A stretch of DNA of 64,000 nt from Closterium sp. NIES-65 (GCA_948144175.1 CANXME010001269.1:685001-749000); one strand, 5' to 3'. Positions 21,301 through 31,876 are shown, counted from the stretch's first letter. Made by a program: numbers and translations. The notes: a model not told the origin generated them from the sequence alone.

Positions 21301-21343
21301 GCTGGGTCTTGTGCCTGTCTTGCCTCACTTGCTCACTTCTTGA
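18305..21343 (+). CDS. Element C pol remainder: repeat linker, RT and RNase H (same frame after TAG)
   Basis: This continues in the same frame for 1,012 residues to TGA (21341-21343). It begins DVTFDESVPYYRLFPYRT, then an A-E-P-G-G repeat array (18500-18740), a Pro/Ser/Ala-rich linker, RT from about 19830 (AMDAEMASWKSTGTYVDVV, FQTFSPTPKMTT, DFSTAFLQG, VYGLRQAPREWHD), and RNase H (GHADASWADD, SCEAEIYAG, YVDNKAML, TKHIALRYF). The RT active site is FYILVYVNDLVF: the first catalytic Asp of YVDD is Asn (GAC to AAC). The likely start of any product is upstream through the TAG, not internal. Confidence 0.92.
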   Translation, partial: DVTFDESVPYYRLFPYRTPSLPPPPLFLVPGPPTVDPLPPQGPAPSGVSQVDAVEPVEVTGDSGAAAGAEPGGAGPGGAESGGAEPGGAEPGGAEPWGAETRGTEPGGAEPGGAERGGAETGGAPPGGVLPEGAEPGGSPPGGASSRREPLSPQELREWFARRWRRAAGAGGSSAAEGAAAARPGGARAVGAGAAGPEGSPAAGTAVGVGAETTAGGPAGSAPGAARGAGGAAGGATGAGTPAGGTGAVPAVSGVATRPRPYFVPLLQHVLSLTPSPGAPPPPLEGQQPVPSQSQLQPASPLPAPSPYAGPTGGLTKRREPASRPASLVRTTRTSGRGSRQRPPPVPGTHRMSLRPSTAPLRAPLPSPPASSLPALADPESDSLRAASPTVTRLLATAVSDPSFESSAASALVTELVDFAARCCLDYAASLVAESESAYPPSVGGECALGTDVLEDRQEEFQCLAAASPHLAFVLLAPEGDPDALDIPTPRSYAEAIEGPYSSQWQAAMDAEMASWKSTGTYVDVVPPPGANIVSGMWIFRVKRPPGSPPVFKACYVARGFSQRQGVDYFQTFSPTPKMTTLWVLLHVAAHRDYELHSLDFSTAFLQGSLHEEIWLRRPPGFTGPFPPGTQWSLRRPVYGLRQAPREWHDTLRTTLAALGFAPSTADPSLFLRTDTSLPPFYILVYVNDLVFATADTAGLTYVKSELQKRHTCTDLGELRSYLGLQITRDRARRTITLTQSHMVQHVLQRFGFTYSSPQATPLPTRHSLSALPSDESVESSGPYAELVGCLMYLMTCTRPDLAYPLSILARYVAPGRHRPEHMAAAKRVLRYLCSTSGMGLVLGGRSPVVLTGHADASWADDQATQRSSPGYTFNLGPGSVSWRATRSSSVLGSSCEAEIYAGAMAAQELRWLTYLLTDLGEPPRSPPVHYVDNKAMLALCREQRLEHRTKHIALRYFLARELQQRGQLRLAYVASEANTADVFTKALTPCDHQRCCTQLGLVPVLPHLLTS

Positions 21344-21442
21344 CCTTGCTTGTACCTTCACCTATATATACTCTTGTTCTTGCTTGCTTGACTCTTGTAT
21401 ATCTCTATATATGATCTTGCATGTGAACTGGCCTTGTGGCCT

Positions 21443-21555
21443 TTGAACTTGTGCTCGGAATGTGTGGTGACTTTGTGATCCACCCTGAGCTTTGCTTTGC
21501 TCTGCTTGACTGGTCTTGTGACCCCTTGTTCTCCCCCACTTTGCCTATGGGGGTG
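21443..21555 (+). promoter_or_regulatory. Element C conserved 3' UTR block and polypurine tract
   Basis: TTGAACTTGTGCTCGGAATG followed by TGTGGTGACTTTGTGATCC (21443-21491) recurs in the same place in D, E, F, G and J. The PPT CTATGGGGGTG (21545-21555) directly abuts the LTR and is identical in C, D, E, F, G, H and J. Confidence 0.7.
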
Positions 21556-21687
21556 TGTCAGAACATTATAGCTTACTTATTTGTGTCGGCTATAGTGGGG
21601 TATCCCATAGGGGGTACAACACAATTAGGGTTTCCTATTTGTACTCACTTTGTTCATAGTCAATTCATTCTCGTTCTTTCTTTCACA
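21556..21687 (+). repeat. Element C 3' LTR (132 bp)
   Basis: Differs from the 5' LTR at two positions that I can see (GTAGG to GTCGG and CTTCG to CTTTG). Followed by the actgt duplication. Confidence 0.95.
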
Positions 21688-21766
21688 ACTGTCACAGAAA
21701 ACAGTAACTACTTATATTTGTTTTTAGTGCTAAAACTTTTCTATACCTCTTTTAAAAATGTATCGA

Positions 21767-21890
21767 CCCTAAACACCTTCCAAATGGTGTTTAGGGATGA
21801 TGCTCTATTGAGACAAGCCATCGAAAAAATATACTCGTTGGGAAGGGCATCAATCCTAAACACCTTGTTTCTCGGTGTTTAGGGTTGATG
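21767..21890. repeat. Pair of hairpins with the same stem
   Basis: CCCTAAACACC (21767-21777) pairs with GGTGTTTAGGG (21786-21796). CATCAATCCTAAACACC (21848-21864) pairs with 21874-21890 over 17 bases with one G-T pair and a 9-base loop. They sit between the arms of the foldback repeat. Confidence 0.7.
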
Positions 21891-22005
21891 TCTCCCTTGA
21901 AAAACATGCCACCCGATAGGGTTTTATTTTTTTATGCTCGAAATTCTTTCGTTTGACAGTTCTGTGGCCGCCAACCAAATCAGAGTTATCGGCCCGTCAA
22001 TTCTA

Positions 22006-22150
22006 CGACCATGAAAGCAAAACTGCGTTGAAAGGAGCTAATTCTGCGTTGTGAGTGAAAACTGGGCAGTAACAGTGCGCCAGAAGCCTAGTAGATGCGT
22101 GGGGACAGAATATGATCAGTAACAGTGCGTGCTCAACTCAAAACCCCTGT
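22006..22150 (+). repeat. Right arm of the foldback repeat around element C
   Basis: Reverse-complement match to 14308-14455. Without element C the arms would lie about 360 bp apart, the shape of a foldback or MITE-like element of about 650 bp. Confidence 0.75.
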
Positions 22151-24446
22151 CTGAGGCTTGGAGTGGGTTGGTTTGGGTTCAGATTTTGGAATAACGAGAA
22201 GCGGGTTTCCAGCTGCACAAACTCGCTTGATTTCGTGGCGTTGCTTTGTTTTGTGTGTTTGGCTGTTACATTTCACAAACATTTTCACACTGCTAAACCT
22301 CTTCTAATCTGTGTCGACCAAGTGTCACCGCATGTCGCGAAAATGTTGACGGAAATGCAACTTTTGCGTGACAGTTTTGTATCAGTCAAAACCCTTGAAA
22401 CTGGTGTGCGGTTTGTTGCATTTTGTGTGCGTTGTGTTTTGTACACTCCGCGCAACTAAGTCGCAGGTTTTTCACAGAAAAACCTTCGGACCCCCAAAAT
22501 TGCAAATTTCCTTTTCCGCGATGGTTCAGGATAGAGTAAATTCTTTATGCGGACTCTTATGTCAATCGGGCCATAAAACCAAGGTTATTGCAATGCTTTC
22601 GTACAAGCGGAAATGGTTTAGTCGGGAAAGGGGAAGGCAGGAACGAAGCACGATGAGAAGTATGATAATGGTGACTCTTGCGTTGACTCCGAAGTCACGC
22701 TCTCGCACGAGCGCTAAGGGTGAAGGCGGGAAAGGAGGGGTATGTGGAGTGAAGGAAGACTCACTGAAATCTGCTGCACACGACGCAGACAAACTTTGTG
22801 AAATTCGTGCACACATATTGAGGGCCCTGCAACAATCAGGGTAATGCATGGATTATTGTGGTATGATAAAGCGATGTAGCATTTAATATTAAGATTTACA
22901 TGGTCTTGTTGCGAAGGCTGGATCGAAATAAACAACGATGCGTGCGATATGTGATCTCGAAGCCAGCAACGGATTAACGCTTAACGCGGAGAAACGTAGA
23001 GTCGAAATTATTACATTCTAAACGACGACACATACCCCGTAGCATCTTGAAAGGAGCTTGTGCAACTCATCACAACTAGCTTATCGTAATGCCAACAGGC
23101 TTAGTTCGTGTCCGTAGAGTTGACATGTCAAGTGAGAGCGTGTCAACCCGTAGCGCATTCAAATTAGAGTGTCAAGCACTGTAGCGGAAGGGTCAAGTCG
23201 AAGCGCAGGTACGAACATCAGCGACGCAATTTCATTGGTTTGAAAATTGGTCATGGCTAGATCTGCTAGGCAACGAACAATCCAAAAGACATATTGTGTG
23301 CTGATTGGGCAGCATCTGGTCGTGAGATAGGTACCTGCGACAATCTTCTCTCGTTCGTAGGTTTGTCTGTGCCAATTTCAAAAGTGTCCGACGATTTTTA
23401 TTGGCTGGCAACAATGTTGGCATAGTGTCAAAATGCCAAGTTGATACTGCCCACTTTGACATGTCATCCCTGCGGACACGACCTTAGCAATCTCGAACAG
23501 CCTGTGTGCATAAAACAAACGCTTTTCGCTGCGAGGAACAGATCTACACTTCTGAAGGCGTGTGCAAAGTGCTGCATGCAGCTCGACGTCGAGCTACGTC
23601 GAGGTTTTTGGGCAAGGTAGGTGAGCTGAGGGGTGCCATTTCTGTGTTCAAAGTCTGCTTCAAAAATTGCTGACGCCAGCATCGCCATTTGTACGGAATT
23701 GTGCAATGATGATAGGCACAGAAACGGTTAACCAAAGAAAATTTGAGCAATTTTTTACAGTGTTTTCCAAACCACGTTAGACAAATTCATAGATTGGCAT
23801 GAATCGTAATCTCGACCATTGCAAACATTTTCATGTCGTGATGAGATTTTTGCAGCCAATAGACGCGCTCGAAAAAGACATTTGCGATTTCAGGTTTAGG
23901 TCCCAATTCAAATCTTCGACAGTATCAATTCAATTGTTACTATTAAGGCCGGCATTTGTCCGGAGCGGACAGTTCGTCGCCGGCAATGTGTTCAAAGTGC
24001 CACATTCGACGACAGACTATTGACGTCACTCGACGTCCATCTCCGACGTCAAAACTACGTCGAAATACTTCGCAGACGCCATAAGAGGTTACCTCGCGAT
24101 GCTACTGGAATTGTGGTAAACGCATTATTACCGGATGGTTGCAATTTATGCATTTTTATTTCCGCGCAGTTTCATCAACCCGCGGATAATCTTCTCGTGC
24201 TTCTCATTGTCCTTCTTGCTCATCGTACCGCCGAGGAGCTGGAGTAGTTATATATGACCTTGAATGCAGGTCCTTAACTAATCCAACGGGCAGTTATTAA
24301 AGAATATATTTATTCCGGGTCCACAAGAAGGGCTTTCATGGAGGGGTGGAAAAGCGCATCGATCTCCTGAGCTAAGAATTTACGAAAGGGCGGGGCTTAT
24401 GAATGGTAAAGAGCTAAGAGCGGGGTACACCTGACGCATTATCAAG

Positions 24447-24976
24447 GATCACTTAGCTGAGATCACCGTCACCCCAATCGTAGGATCATTGTGGGCACAT
24501 AACGATCCTCGTTGATGTACAATCTCCAATTTTGCATTGGTGATCCTCTGCGACCAGGCGACATCGTAACGAGTCACGAATGTTGATACTTCGCGTGCAT
24601 ATGTTGGTCGTGTAATATTCAGAGACGAAACAACCTCATTGGTGAGATTTTCATTTTCGAAATGTTTTGATTTGATGCGACTTCCTTTCAGATGTACGAC
24701 CTGATTGCAAAATGAAAGTTTTTCGTCAACAAGGATCACATGTCTTTGGTACAGAGTTGCCAAGATCACTAAGAGATTTGCAGTCACGATGATCCTACGG
24801 ACATCACAAAGATTGTGTAGCATTGACTACACATGTTCACGATCCCACCTCTGTTGGTACACCGCCTGACACAGTGATCATTGTACTGTAGTAGGTGGGG
24901 CACTGTTCTGCAAGGATCGCCGACGTGATCCTCAAAATGCAGCGATCTTTGCTTGGGGCGTGAATGTCAAGGGATC
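24447..24976. repeat. Cluster of 14 GATC motifs, mostly GTGATCCT / AGGATCAC
   Basis: GATC starts at 24447, 24461, 24484, 24504, 24542, 24734, 24764, 24791, 24841, 24876, 24915, 24927, 24944 and 24973. About two are expected by chance in 530 bp. The flanks are biased to AGGATCA or its complement, in both orientations. Function unknown. Confidence 0.6.
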
Positions 24977-25153
24977 GACGTGGTGGGTCGTCTTCAAGGT
25001 GTTGTTCTGTTGGAGTTCTCATCGCCGCACCGTTGGTGGATTAGTAGATTTCGTATTAACTTCAAGTGTCTTTTTGGTTGACTTGGCAACACATGAAGGT
25101 TCAGTTATAACCAAGGTAAACTTTTCGTTTGAACAACTCAGCCAAACTCGGGT

Positions 25154-25282
25154 TGTCGGAACATTATATAGCTTATACATTTGTGTAGGCTGTAGTGGGG
25201 TATCCCATAGAGGGTACAACCCAATTAGGGTTAGTACTTGTACCCACTTCTTTCATAGTTCATTCATTCTCATTTCTTCTCA
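25154..25282 (+). repeat. Element D 5' LTR (129 bp)
   Basis: Starts TGTCGGAACATTATATAGC, ends TTCTTCTCA. Core includes CCCAATTAGGGTTAG. Confidence 0.95.
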
Positions 25283-25328
25283 TGGTATCGAGTTGGTTCC
25301 CTCGTGGGAACTGTTCTTAGGGCCCACC
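25283..25328 (+). promoter_or_regulatory. Element D PBS, stem-loop and GGGCCCACC motif
   Basis: PBS variant TGGTATCGAGT. A perfect 6-bp stem GTTCCC / GGGAAC (25296-25301 with 25306-25311, loop TCGT) and GGGCCCACC at 25320-25328 follow. Confidence 0.75.
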
Positions 25329-25984
25329 ACTATCGATTTTTTTTTTCCTGCCCGGAGCGCGCCTCGCTTAGGCCCCCCCTTCGGCCCCGTCGCGTCGCCC
25401 CTAGCGGCCTCCCTTCCGCCTCCCTTACTCGGCCGTCGCCGCCCTTACAGCCCGTAGCCACCCTACGCGGCCCGTCGCCGCCCTTGCGCCGCCCGTACCG
25501 GCCCGACGCCGCCCGTGCGCCGCCCATCCCGGCCCTGCGTCGCTGTCCCTGCCCGTCGCCGCCCGTCCCGGCTCGTCGCCGCTCGTGCGCCGCCTATCCC
25601 GACCCGTCGCCGCCCGTACCGGCCCGTCGCCGCCCTTTGCGGCGTCGCATGCCGCCCGTCGCGTGCGGCCCCGCCACCCTACCCGCGGCTCTGCCGCCTT
25701 AGCTGCTGTCCCGCCCCCTACCCGTGGCTCCGCCGCGTTACCCGCGGCATCCCCACCGTATCTGCAGCCCCGCCACCTTACCTTCGGCCCCGCCACCTTA
25801 CCTGCGGCCTGGCCACCCTACCTGCGGCCCCGCCGCCCTACCTTCGGCCCCGTCACCTTCTGCAGCGCCGCCCGCCACCCGAGCCGCCCGAGCCGCCTCA
25901 CCCAGCCGAGCAGCCGACCGCCGCGCCGCCCTGCAGCAGCCCAACCGAGCCGCCCAGCAGCCGAACCGCCCAGCAGCCGAGCCG
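25329..25984 (+). other. Element D GC-rich leader
   Basis: Tandem CGCCGCCCGT, CCCCGCCACCTTACC and GAGCCGCC-type units. It runs straight into mid-gag at about 25985 (PRTPIFEGC). Compared with element C, about 640 bp including the gag ATG are deleted. Joint bases CCGC occur on both sides, so a short-homology deletion or template jump is likely. Confidence 0.75.
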
Positions 25985-28900
25985 CGCACTCCCATCTTTG
26001 AGGGGTGTTCCCCCTCCCCCCTGCTGCCCTTTGTTGCCTTTGCTGCTGCGGCCGACCTCCTTGGTCTTGAGTCGGTCGGTGCAATGTCTGCCCCTAGCGG
26101 GAGACGCCGCCCTGGCAAGGGCAAGGGGGACAGGGGCGCTGGAGGAGCAAGTGGGGGCGATGGGGGTGGAGGTGGAGGCGGTGGGGGGAGTGGGGGTGGC
26201 GCTAGGAATGGAGGTGGGAGTGGAGGGGTGGGTGGAGGCAGTGGAGGCGGAGGCGGCGGCGGCGGTGACGGTGGGAGCGGAGGTGGCGGAGGTGGCGGCG
26301 GTGGAGGAGGCGGCGGAGGCGGCGGCAGTAGCGGAGGCGGCGGGGGCGGCGGAGGCGGTGGGGGTGGCGGTGGAGCTGGTTGCGGGTCTTCGCAGAGGAG
26401 TGGCTCCGGTGGTGGCTCGTGCCAGCAGCAGCATTGCGGCCGTGAGACCCTGTCCCCTTAGCAGCTCCGTGAGTGGTACACTGCACGTCAGCGGGGTGGG
26501 GGTTTTGGTCCGTGCACCTACGTCCTCCGCACCGGCGACCGTGCGGGTGAGCAGTGTGGGGGCGCGCACCCCACCCAGCGCTGATTTGGCCGCCTGGCAG
26601 ACGCGTGGCGTCACCAGTTCCCGGAGGCCACAGAGTTCCCACGCTGGGGCGAGCTATCTAGGGCGAGGGTTGCCATCTATGATCTTGACTTTGATGCTAT
26701 TCTCTTTGCCATGTATGCTGTGTCTATTAGTGATGAGGGTGACTGTTACCGGTGTTTCCCGCCCGATCCGGGCATTGAGACTGCTGCTCTAGGTACTTGT
26801 GCGGCTGCTGCCCTAGGTGCTTGCGACGCTGCTTCTGTAGGTGCTAGTGCGTCTGCGTCCACAGGTACTGGTGAGTCTGCGCTCTCAGGTACTTCGTCGG
26901 TTTTGGCCTCCCTCACCTTAACCCTTCACTCTGGGGCTTCTCGCTCCTTCTTTCGGGACCGTACCACACTCACGCCGCTTAGTCGGCCGGTTGCGGTGTC
27001 TCTGGCTGACCCCTCTGGGGGTCCTGTCCTGTCTCGCTTCTCCACAGTCCTCTCGTGCCTGGCGGCTCCCTCTGGCACCCTGTCTGGTCTCTACCTCCCC
27101 TCATTCTCTATGAACCTGGTGAGTGGTGCTGACCTATAGGATGCGGGAGTACACCAGTTCACTACTGCGCGTCAGCGGGTGACACACTGCATAGAGGCTA
27201 GCACAGGCCGACACCTGGCTACGTTTACCCGTCAGCCGGGGTCGAGCCTGTACACACTGACCACTGCGTCTCCTCCCGTTGCTGAGTCTGGTAGGGTCAC
27301 TGCGTCGGGCCAGGTGTTTGCTGCAGCGTCCTGGTCTGGTCCTGAGTCTGCCCCCTGTTCGTGTCGTCTCCTGTCTCACGAGACTCTCCTCTGGCACCAC
27401 CGTCTTGGTCACCCCTCCCTGCTTCGGCTCAGAGGCATGGCCTCCCGTCTTCTTGTGTCTGGTCTCCCCCGGTTCCTCCCTCCCCTTCCTCAGGGCCCTG
27501 GCCCTACCTGTGTCCCCTGTGTCAAGGGGCGCCAGCGTGCTGCCCCTCACTCCTCCCAGTTTCCTCCGACAGAGGCCCCGTTGCAGACGCTTCACATGGA
27601 CGTGTGGGGCCTAGCCCGCGTCCGTGGACAGGGTCACGAGCGCTACTTCCTTCTCGTTGTTGACGACTACTCGCGTTACACCGCAGTCTTCCCCTTGCGC
27701 AGCAAGGGTGATGTCACTGAGGTGCTGATCGACTGAATCCGCGCAGCTCATCTCCATCTCAGGCAGAGCTTTGGCTCAGACTTTCCTGTTCTGCGTCTGC
27801 ACTCGGACAGAGGCGGAGAGTTCTCCTCTGGCCTTCTCCGAGCCTACTGTCGTGCACGAGGCATCCGTCAGACCTTCACGCTTCCGGACTCACCGCAGCA
27901 AAATGGGATTGCTGAGCGTCGCATAGGCATGGTCATGGACGTCGCTCGTACGTCTATGATGCATGCGGCTGCCCCTCATTTTTTGTGGCCGTTTGCGGTG
28001 AGGTACGCGGCGCATCAGATCAACCTTCACCCCAGGGTCTCCAGGATGGAGACCTCCCCTGCCTTGCTGTGGACGGGGAAGGTTGGTGATGCGTCGGCGT
28101 TCCGGGTCTGGGGATCTCGGGCATTTGTCCGCAACTTGTCTGCGGACAAACTGTCCCCTCGTGTTGCTCCTTGCGTCTTCCTGGGGTTCCCCCCTGACGC
28201 GCCTGGGTGGCACTTCTACCACCCCACCTCTCGCCGTGTTGTGTCCTCCCAGGACGTCACGTTTGACGAGTCGGTCCCCTACTACCGCCTCTTCCCCTAC
28301 CGCACTCCGTCCCTCCCCCCGCCCACGCTCTTCCTTGTACCAAGTCCCCCCACGGTAGACCCCCTCTCCCCTCAGGGTCCTGCCCCTTCAGGTGTGTCCC
28401 AGGTAGATGCAGTTGAGCCTGTCAAGGTCACTGGTGACTCTGGTGCTGCTGAGGGTGCTGAGCCTGGGGGTGCTGACTCTGGGGGTGCTGGGCCTGGGGG
28501 TGCTGAGCCTGGGGGTGCTGGGCCTGGGAGTACGAAGCCTAGGGGTGCTGAGCCTGGGGGTGCTGAGCCTGGGGGTGCTGAGCCTGGGGGTGCTGAGCCT
28601 GGGGGTGCTACGCCTGGGGGTGCTGAGCCTGGGGGTGCTGAGCCTGGGGGTGTTGCGTCTGGGGGTGCTACGCTTGGGGGTGCTGAGCCTGGAGGTGCTC
28701 CGCCTGGAGGTTCTCCGGGTGCTTCGTCTCGCCGGGAGCCACTCTCTCCACAGGAGCTGCGCGAGTGGTTTGCCCGGCGCTGGCGCCGTACTGCTGGTGC
28801 TGGAGGTTCTTCGGCTGCTGAGGGTGCTGCTGTCGCGGGTCCCGGAGGTGCTCGTCCTGGGAAACTGGAGCAGCTGGGCCTGCAGTTTCGACTGGAGCTG

Positions 28901-31322
28901 GTGTTGCTGAGGGTGTTGGCCCTGAGACTACCACTGGCGGTCCGGTTGGGGGTGCTCCTGGTGCTGCTGGAGGTTCTGAAGCTGCTAGAGGTGCTGTTGG
29001 AGCAGGTGCTCCTGCTGGGGGTACTGGTGCTGTCCCTGCTGCTTCTGGCGTCCCCACGCGGCCTCGACCGTACTTCGTTCCACTCCTGCAGCAGGTTCTT
29101 GGTCTTCCACCTTCTACTTGTCCTCCTCCTCCCTTAGAGTGTCCACAGCCTGTCCCGTCGCTGTTACAGTTGCAGCCTACCTCCCCTTTGCCTGCTCCTT
29201 CTCCCTACACTGGTCCTACTGGAGGTCTTGCTGAGCGTCGTGATCCTGCGGCTCGCCCTGCGTCGCCTGTCCGTGCTGCTCGCACTAGTAGTCGCGGTTC
29301 ACGTCAGCGTCCTCCTCCTGTCCCTGGCACTCACCGGATGTCTCTGCGTCCGTCCACTGCTCCTCTGCGTGCCCCTTTACCTTCTCCTCCTAAGTCTTCT
29401 CTTCCTGCTCTTTCCAAACGGAGTCGGACTCTCTTCGTGCTGCCAGTCCTACTGTCACGCGTCTCCTTGCTACTGTTGTCACTGACCCTTCTTTTCAGTC
29501 CACTGCTGCGTCTGCCCTAGTTGCTGAGCTCGTCGACTTTGCTGCTCGCTGTCACCTAGACTACGCTTGTAGTCTTGTCGCTGAGTCTGAGTCTGTCTGT
29601 CCTCTGTCTGTCGGGGGTGAGTGTGCCCTTGGCACGGACGTCCTTGAGGACAGGCAGGAGGATTTCCAGTGTCTGGCAGCTGCTTCACCTCATCTCGTGT
29701 CCGTACTGCTTACCCTTGAGTAAGACCCGAATGCACTTGACATCCCGACTCCGCGCTCTTAGGCGGAGGCGATAGAGGGTCCCTACTCCTCTTAGTGGCA
29801 GGCAGCTATGGATGCAGAGATGGTTTCCTTGAAGTCCACAGGCACCTACGTTGACGTTGTCCCCCCTCCTGGGGCGAACATCGTCAGTGGCATGTGGATC
29901 TTCAGGGTGAAGCGGCCAACGGGTTCTCCGCCTGTCTTCAAGGCGCATTACGTGGCTCGCGGCTTCAGTCAGCGGTAAGGAGTTGACTACTTTCATACCT
30001 TCTCCCCCACCCCAAAGATGACCAATCTTCGGGTACTGCTGCACGTTGCTGCTCACCATGACTACGAGCTGCACTCTCTCGACTTCAGCACAGCTTTCTT
30101 GCAAGGCAGCCTGCACGAGGAGATCTGGCTGCGCCGCCCACCTGGCTTCACTAGGTCTTTCCCTCCTGGTTCCCAGTGGAGTCTCCGGCGTCCAGTCTAC
30201 GGTCTCCGCCAGGCGCCACGTGAGTAGCACGACACACTGAGGACTACGCTTGCGGCTCTTGGGTTTGCTCCTTCTACTGCCGACCCGTCGCTGTTTCTGC
30301 GCACCGACACCACTCTGCCGCCGTTCTACATCCTCGTGTACGTCGACAACTTGGTCTTTGCTACAGCTGACACTGCTAGACTTGCCTACGTGAAGTCCGA
30401 GCTGCAGAAGAGACACACGTGCACTGACCTGGGTGAACTGCGCAGCTACCTTGGCTTGCAGATCACCCGGGACAGAGCACGCCGCACCATTACCCTGACT
30501 CAGTCACACATGGTGCAGCAGGTCCTTCAGCGCTTCGGCTTCACGTACTCCTCGCCTCACGCCACTCCTCTGCCTACTTGCCACTCACTCTCAGCTCTGC
30601 CTTCGGATGAGTCCATAGAGTCGAGTGGCCCGTATCCAGAGTTTGTTGGCTGCCTCATGTACCTGATGACCTCCACACGACCTAACCTTGCATACCCTCT
30701 TAGCATTCTTGCACGCTATGTTGCTCCTGGGAGACACTGACCAGAGCACATGGCTGCAGCGAAGAGGGTGTTGCACTACTTGTGCAGTACGTCGGGCATG
30801 GGGCTAGTGCTTGGAGGGCGGAGTCCAGTGGTCCTCACTGGGCACGCGGACGCTTCTTGGGCTGAAGACCAGGCTACGCAGCGGTCGTCACAGGGTTACA
30901 CCTTCAGCCTTGGTTCCGGCTATGTTTCGTGGCGGGCTACTCGCTCGTCTTCTGTTCTCGGCTCCAGTTGTGAGGCTGAGATCTACGCCGGGGCCATGGC
31001 TGCACAGGAGCTTTGCTGGCTCACCTACCTGCTGACCGGCCTTGGAGAGCCGCCTCGTTCTCCTCCAGTCCTGTACGTGGACAAGAAGGCCATGCTGGCC
31101 TTGTGTCGAGAGCAGAGACTGGAGCACAGAACAAAGCACATTGCTCTTCGCTACTTCCTTGCTCTTGAGCTACAGCAGCGTGGACAGTTGCGGCTTGCGT
31201 ACGTGGCCTCTGAGGCCAACATTGCTGATGTCTTCACCAAGGCACTTGCGCCTTGTGATCATCAGCGCTTCTGCACTCAGCTGGGTCTTGTCCCTGTCTT
31301 GCCCCACTTGCTCACCCCTTGA
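25985..31322 (+). pseudogene. Element D gag-pol remnant
   Basis: Begins inside gag (RTPIFEGCSPSPLLP), then Gly-rich tract (26150-26380), finger (about 26511-26583), protease (LHSGASRSFF, the catalytic Asp changed to His, about 26926), GAG-pre-integrase, integrase (MDVWGLARV, HSDRGGEF, NGIAERRIG), A-E-P-G-G repeats (28450-28720), RT with FYILVYVDNLVF (second Asp of YVDD changed to Asn) and RNase H (GHADASWAED, SCEAEIYAG). Stops include TAG 26459, TGA 26582, TAG 27137, TGA 27734, TAG 29757, TAG 29793 and TAG 30223, and there is a frameshift near 28857. Terminal TGA is 31320-31322. Confidence 0.92.
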
Positions 31323-31419
31323 CCTTACTTGTACTGTTACATATATATATATATACCTGCTCTTGCTTGTCGAGCGTTATATATATATATACTCCTGCAT
31401 GTGAACTGGCCTTGTGGCC

Positions 31420-31536
31420 TTGAACTTGTGCTCAGAATGTGTGGTGACGTTGTGATCCACCCTGAGCTTGCTTTGCTTTGCTTTGCTTGACTGGTCTTGT
31501 GACCCCTTGTTCTCTCCCACTTTGCCTATGGGGGTG
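31420..31536 (+). promoter_or_regulatory. Element D 3' UTR block and polypurine tract
   Basis: TTGAACTTGTGCTCAGAATG and TGTGGTGACGTTGTGATCC (31420-31470), then CTATGGGGGTG (31526-31536) abutting the LTR. TA dinucleotide runs lie just upstream at about 31332-31354 and 31378-31391. Confidence 0.7.
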
Positions 31537-31665
31537 TGTCGGAACATTATATAGCTTATACATTTGTGTAGGCTGTAGTGGGGTATCTTATAGGGGGTAC
31601 AACCCAATTAGGGTTAGTACTTGTACCCAACTCTTTCATAGTTCATTCATTCTCGTTTCTTCTCA
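31537..31665 (+). repeat. Element D 3' LTR (129 bp)
   Basis: TGTCGGAACATTATATAGC to TTCTTCTCA, followed by the cgggt duplication. Confidence 0.95.
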
Positions 31666-31735
31666 CGGGTCTGCCCATCGGGAACCCGGTCTGGCAGAAA
31701 TGTGAACGGAGGGTAACCTCTCCCCCCCTTCCTTC

Positions 31736-31861
31736 TGTCAGAATGTTATCTTATGCTCTAGCCTGTAGTGGGGTGCTCTATAGCGAGTACAACCCTTCTA
31801 GGGTTTGCTATTTGTATCCTCATTCTTGCTAGTGCAATCCTCTTTCTTCTAAACTTTGACA
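31736..31861 (+). repeat. Element E 5' LTR (126 bp)
   Basis: TGTCAGAATGTTATCTTATG to AACTTTGACA. Close to the LTRs of F; the core has CCTTCTAGGGTTTGC. Confidence 0.94.
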
Positions 31862-31876
31862 TGCTATCAGAGCAGG

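Larger units (their letters stand above)
14498..21687 (+). mobile_element. Element C: best-preserved short-LTR Ty1/copia element
   Basis: A complete 7,190-bp element with 132-bp LTRs (two differences), flanked by a perfect duplication actgt (14493-14497 and 21688-21692). Layout: LTR, PBS, GC-rich leader, a 1,974-codon gag-pol frame, 3' UTR, PPT, LTR. The frame is broken only by one TAG (18302-18304). The RT active site reads YVND and the protease motif DSGP, so even read-through product would probably be inactive. It is inserted in the loop of a foldback repeat. Confidence 0.97.
21693..25148. other. 3.5-kb gene-free AT-richer interval
   Basis: No recognised gene. The longest forward ORFs (22112-22459 and 22368-22844) match nothing I know, and the first overlaps the foldback arm. 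The interval contains two CCTAAACACC hairpins (21767-21890), the right foldback arm (22006-22150), a 14-bp palindrome (23581-23594), a GACGTC-rich patch (about 24015-24065) and a cluster of 14 GATC sites (24447-24976). Confidence 0.6.
25154..31665 (+). mobile_element. Element D: old, degenerate short-LTR Ty1/copia element
   Basis: A complete 6,512-bp element with 129-bp LTRs that differ at about 6 sites (about 5 percent), flanked by a perfect duplication cgggt (25149-25153 and 31666-31670). The gag start and N-terminal gag are missing, and gag-pol has many stops. Its 3' half is close to element C. Confidence 0.96.

Noticed and set aside
21767..21796. Interstitial telomere repeat
   Set aside because: CCCTAAA occurs once per hairpin arm, not in tandem; there is no telomeric array.
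22112..22844. ORFs of 115 and 158 codons as host genes
   Set aside because: No recognisable domain; the first overlaps the foldback arm and they overlap each other in different frames in AT-rich DNA.
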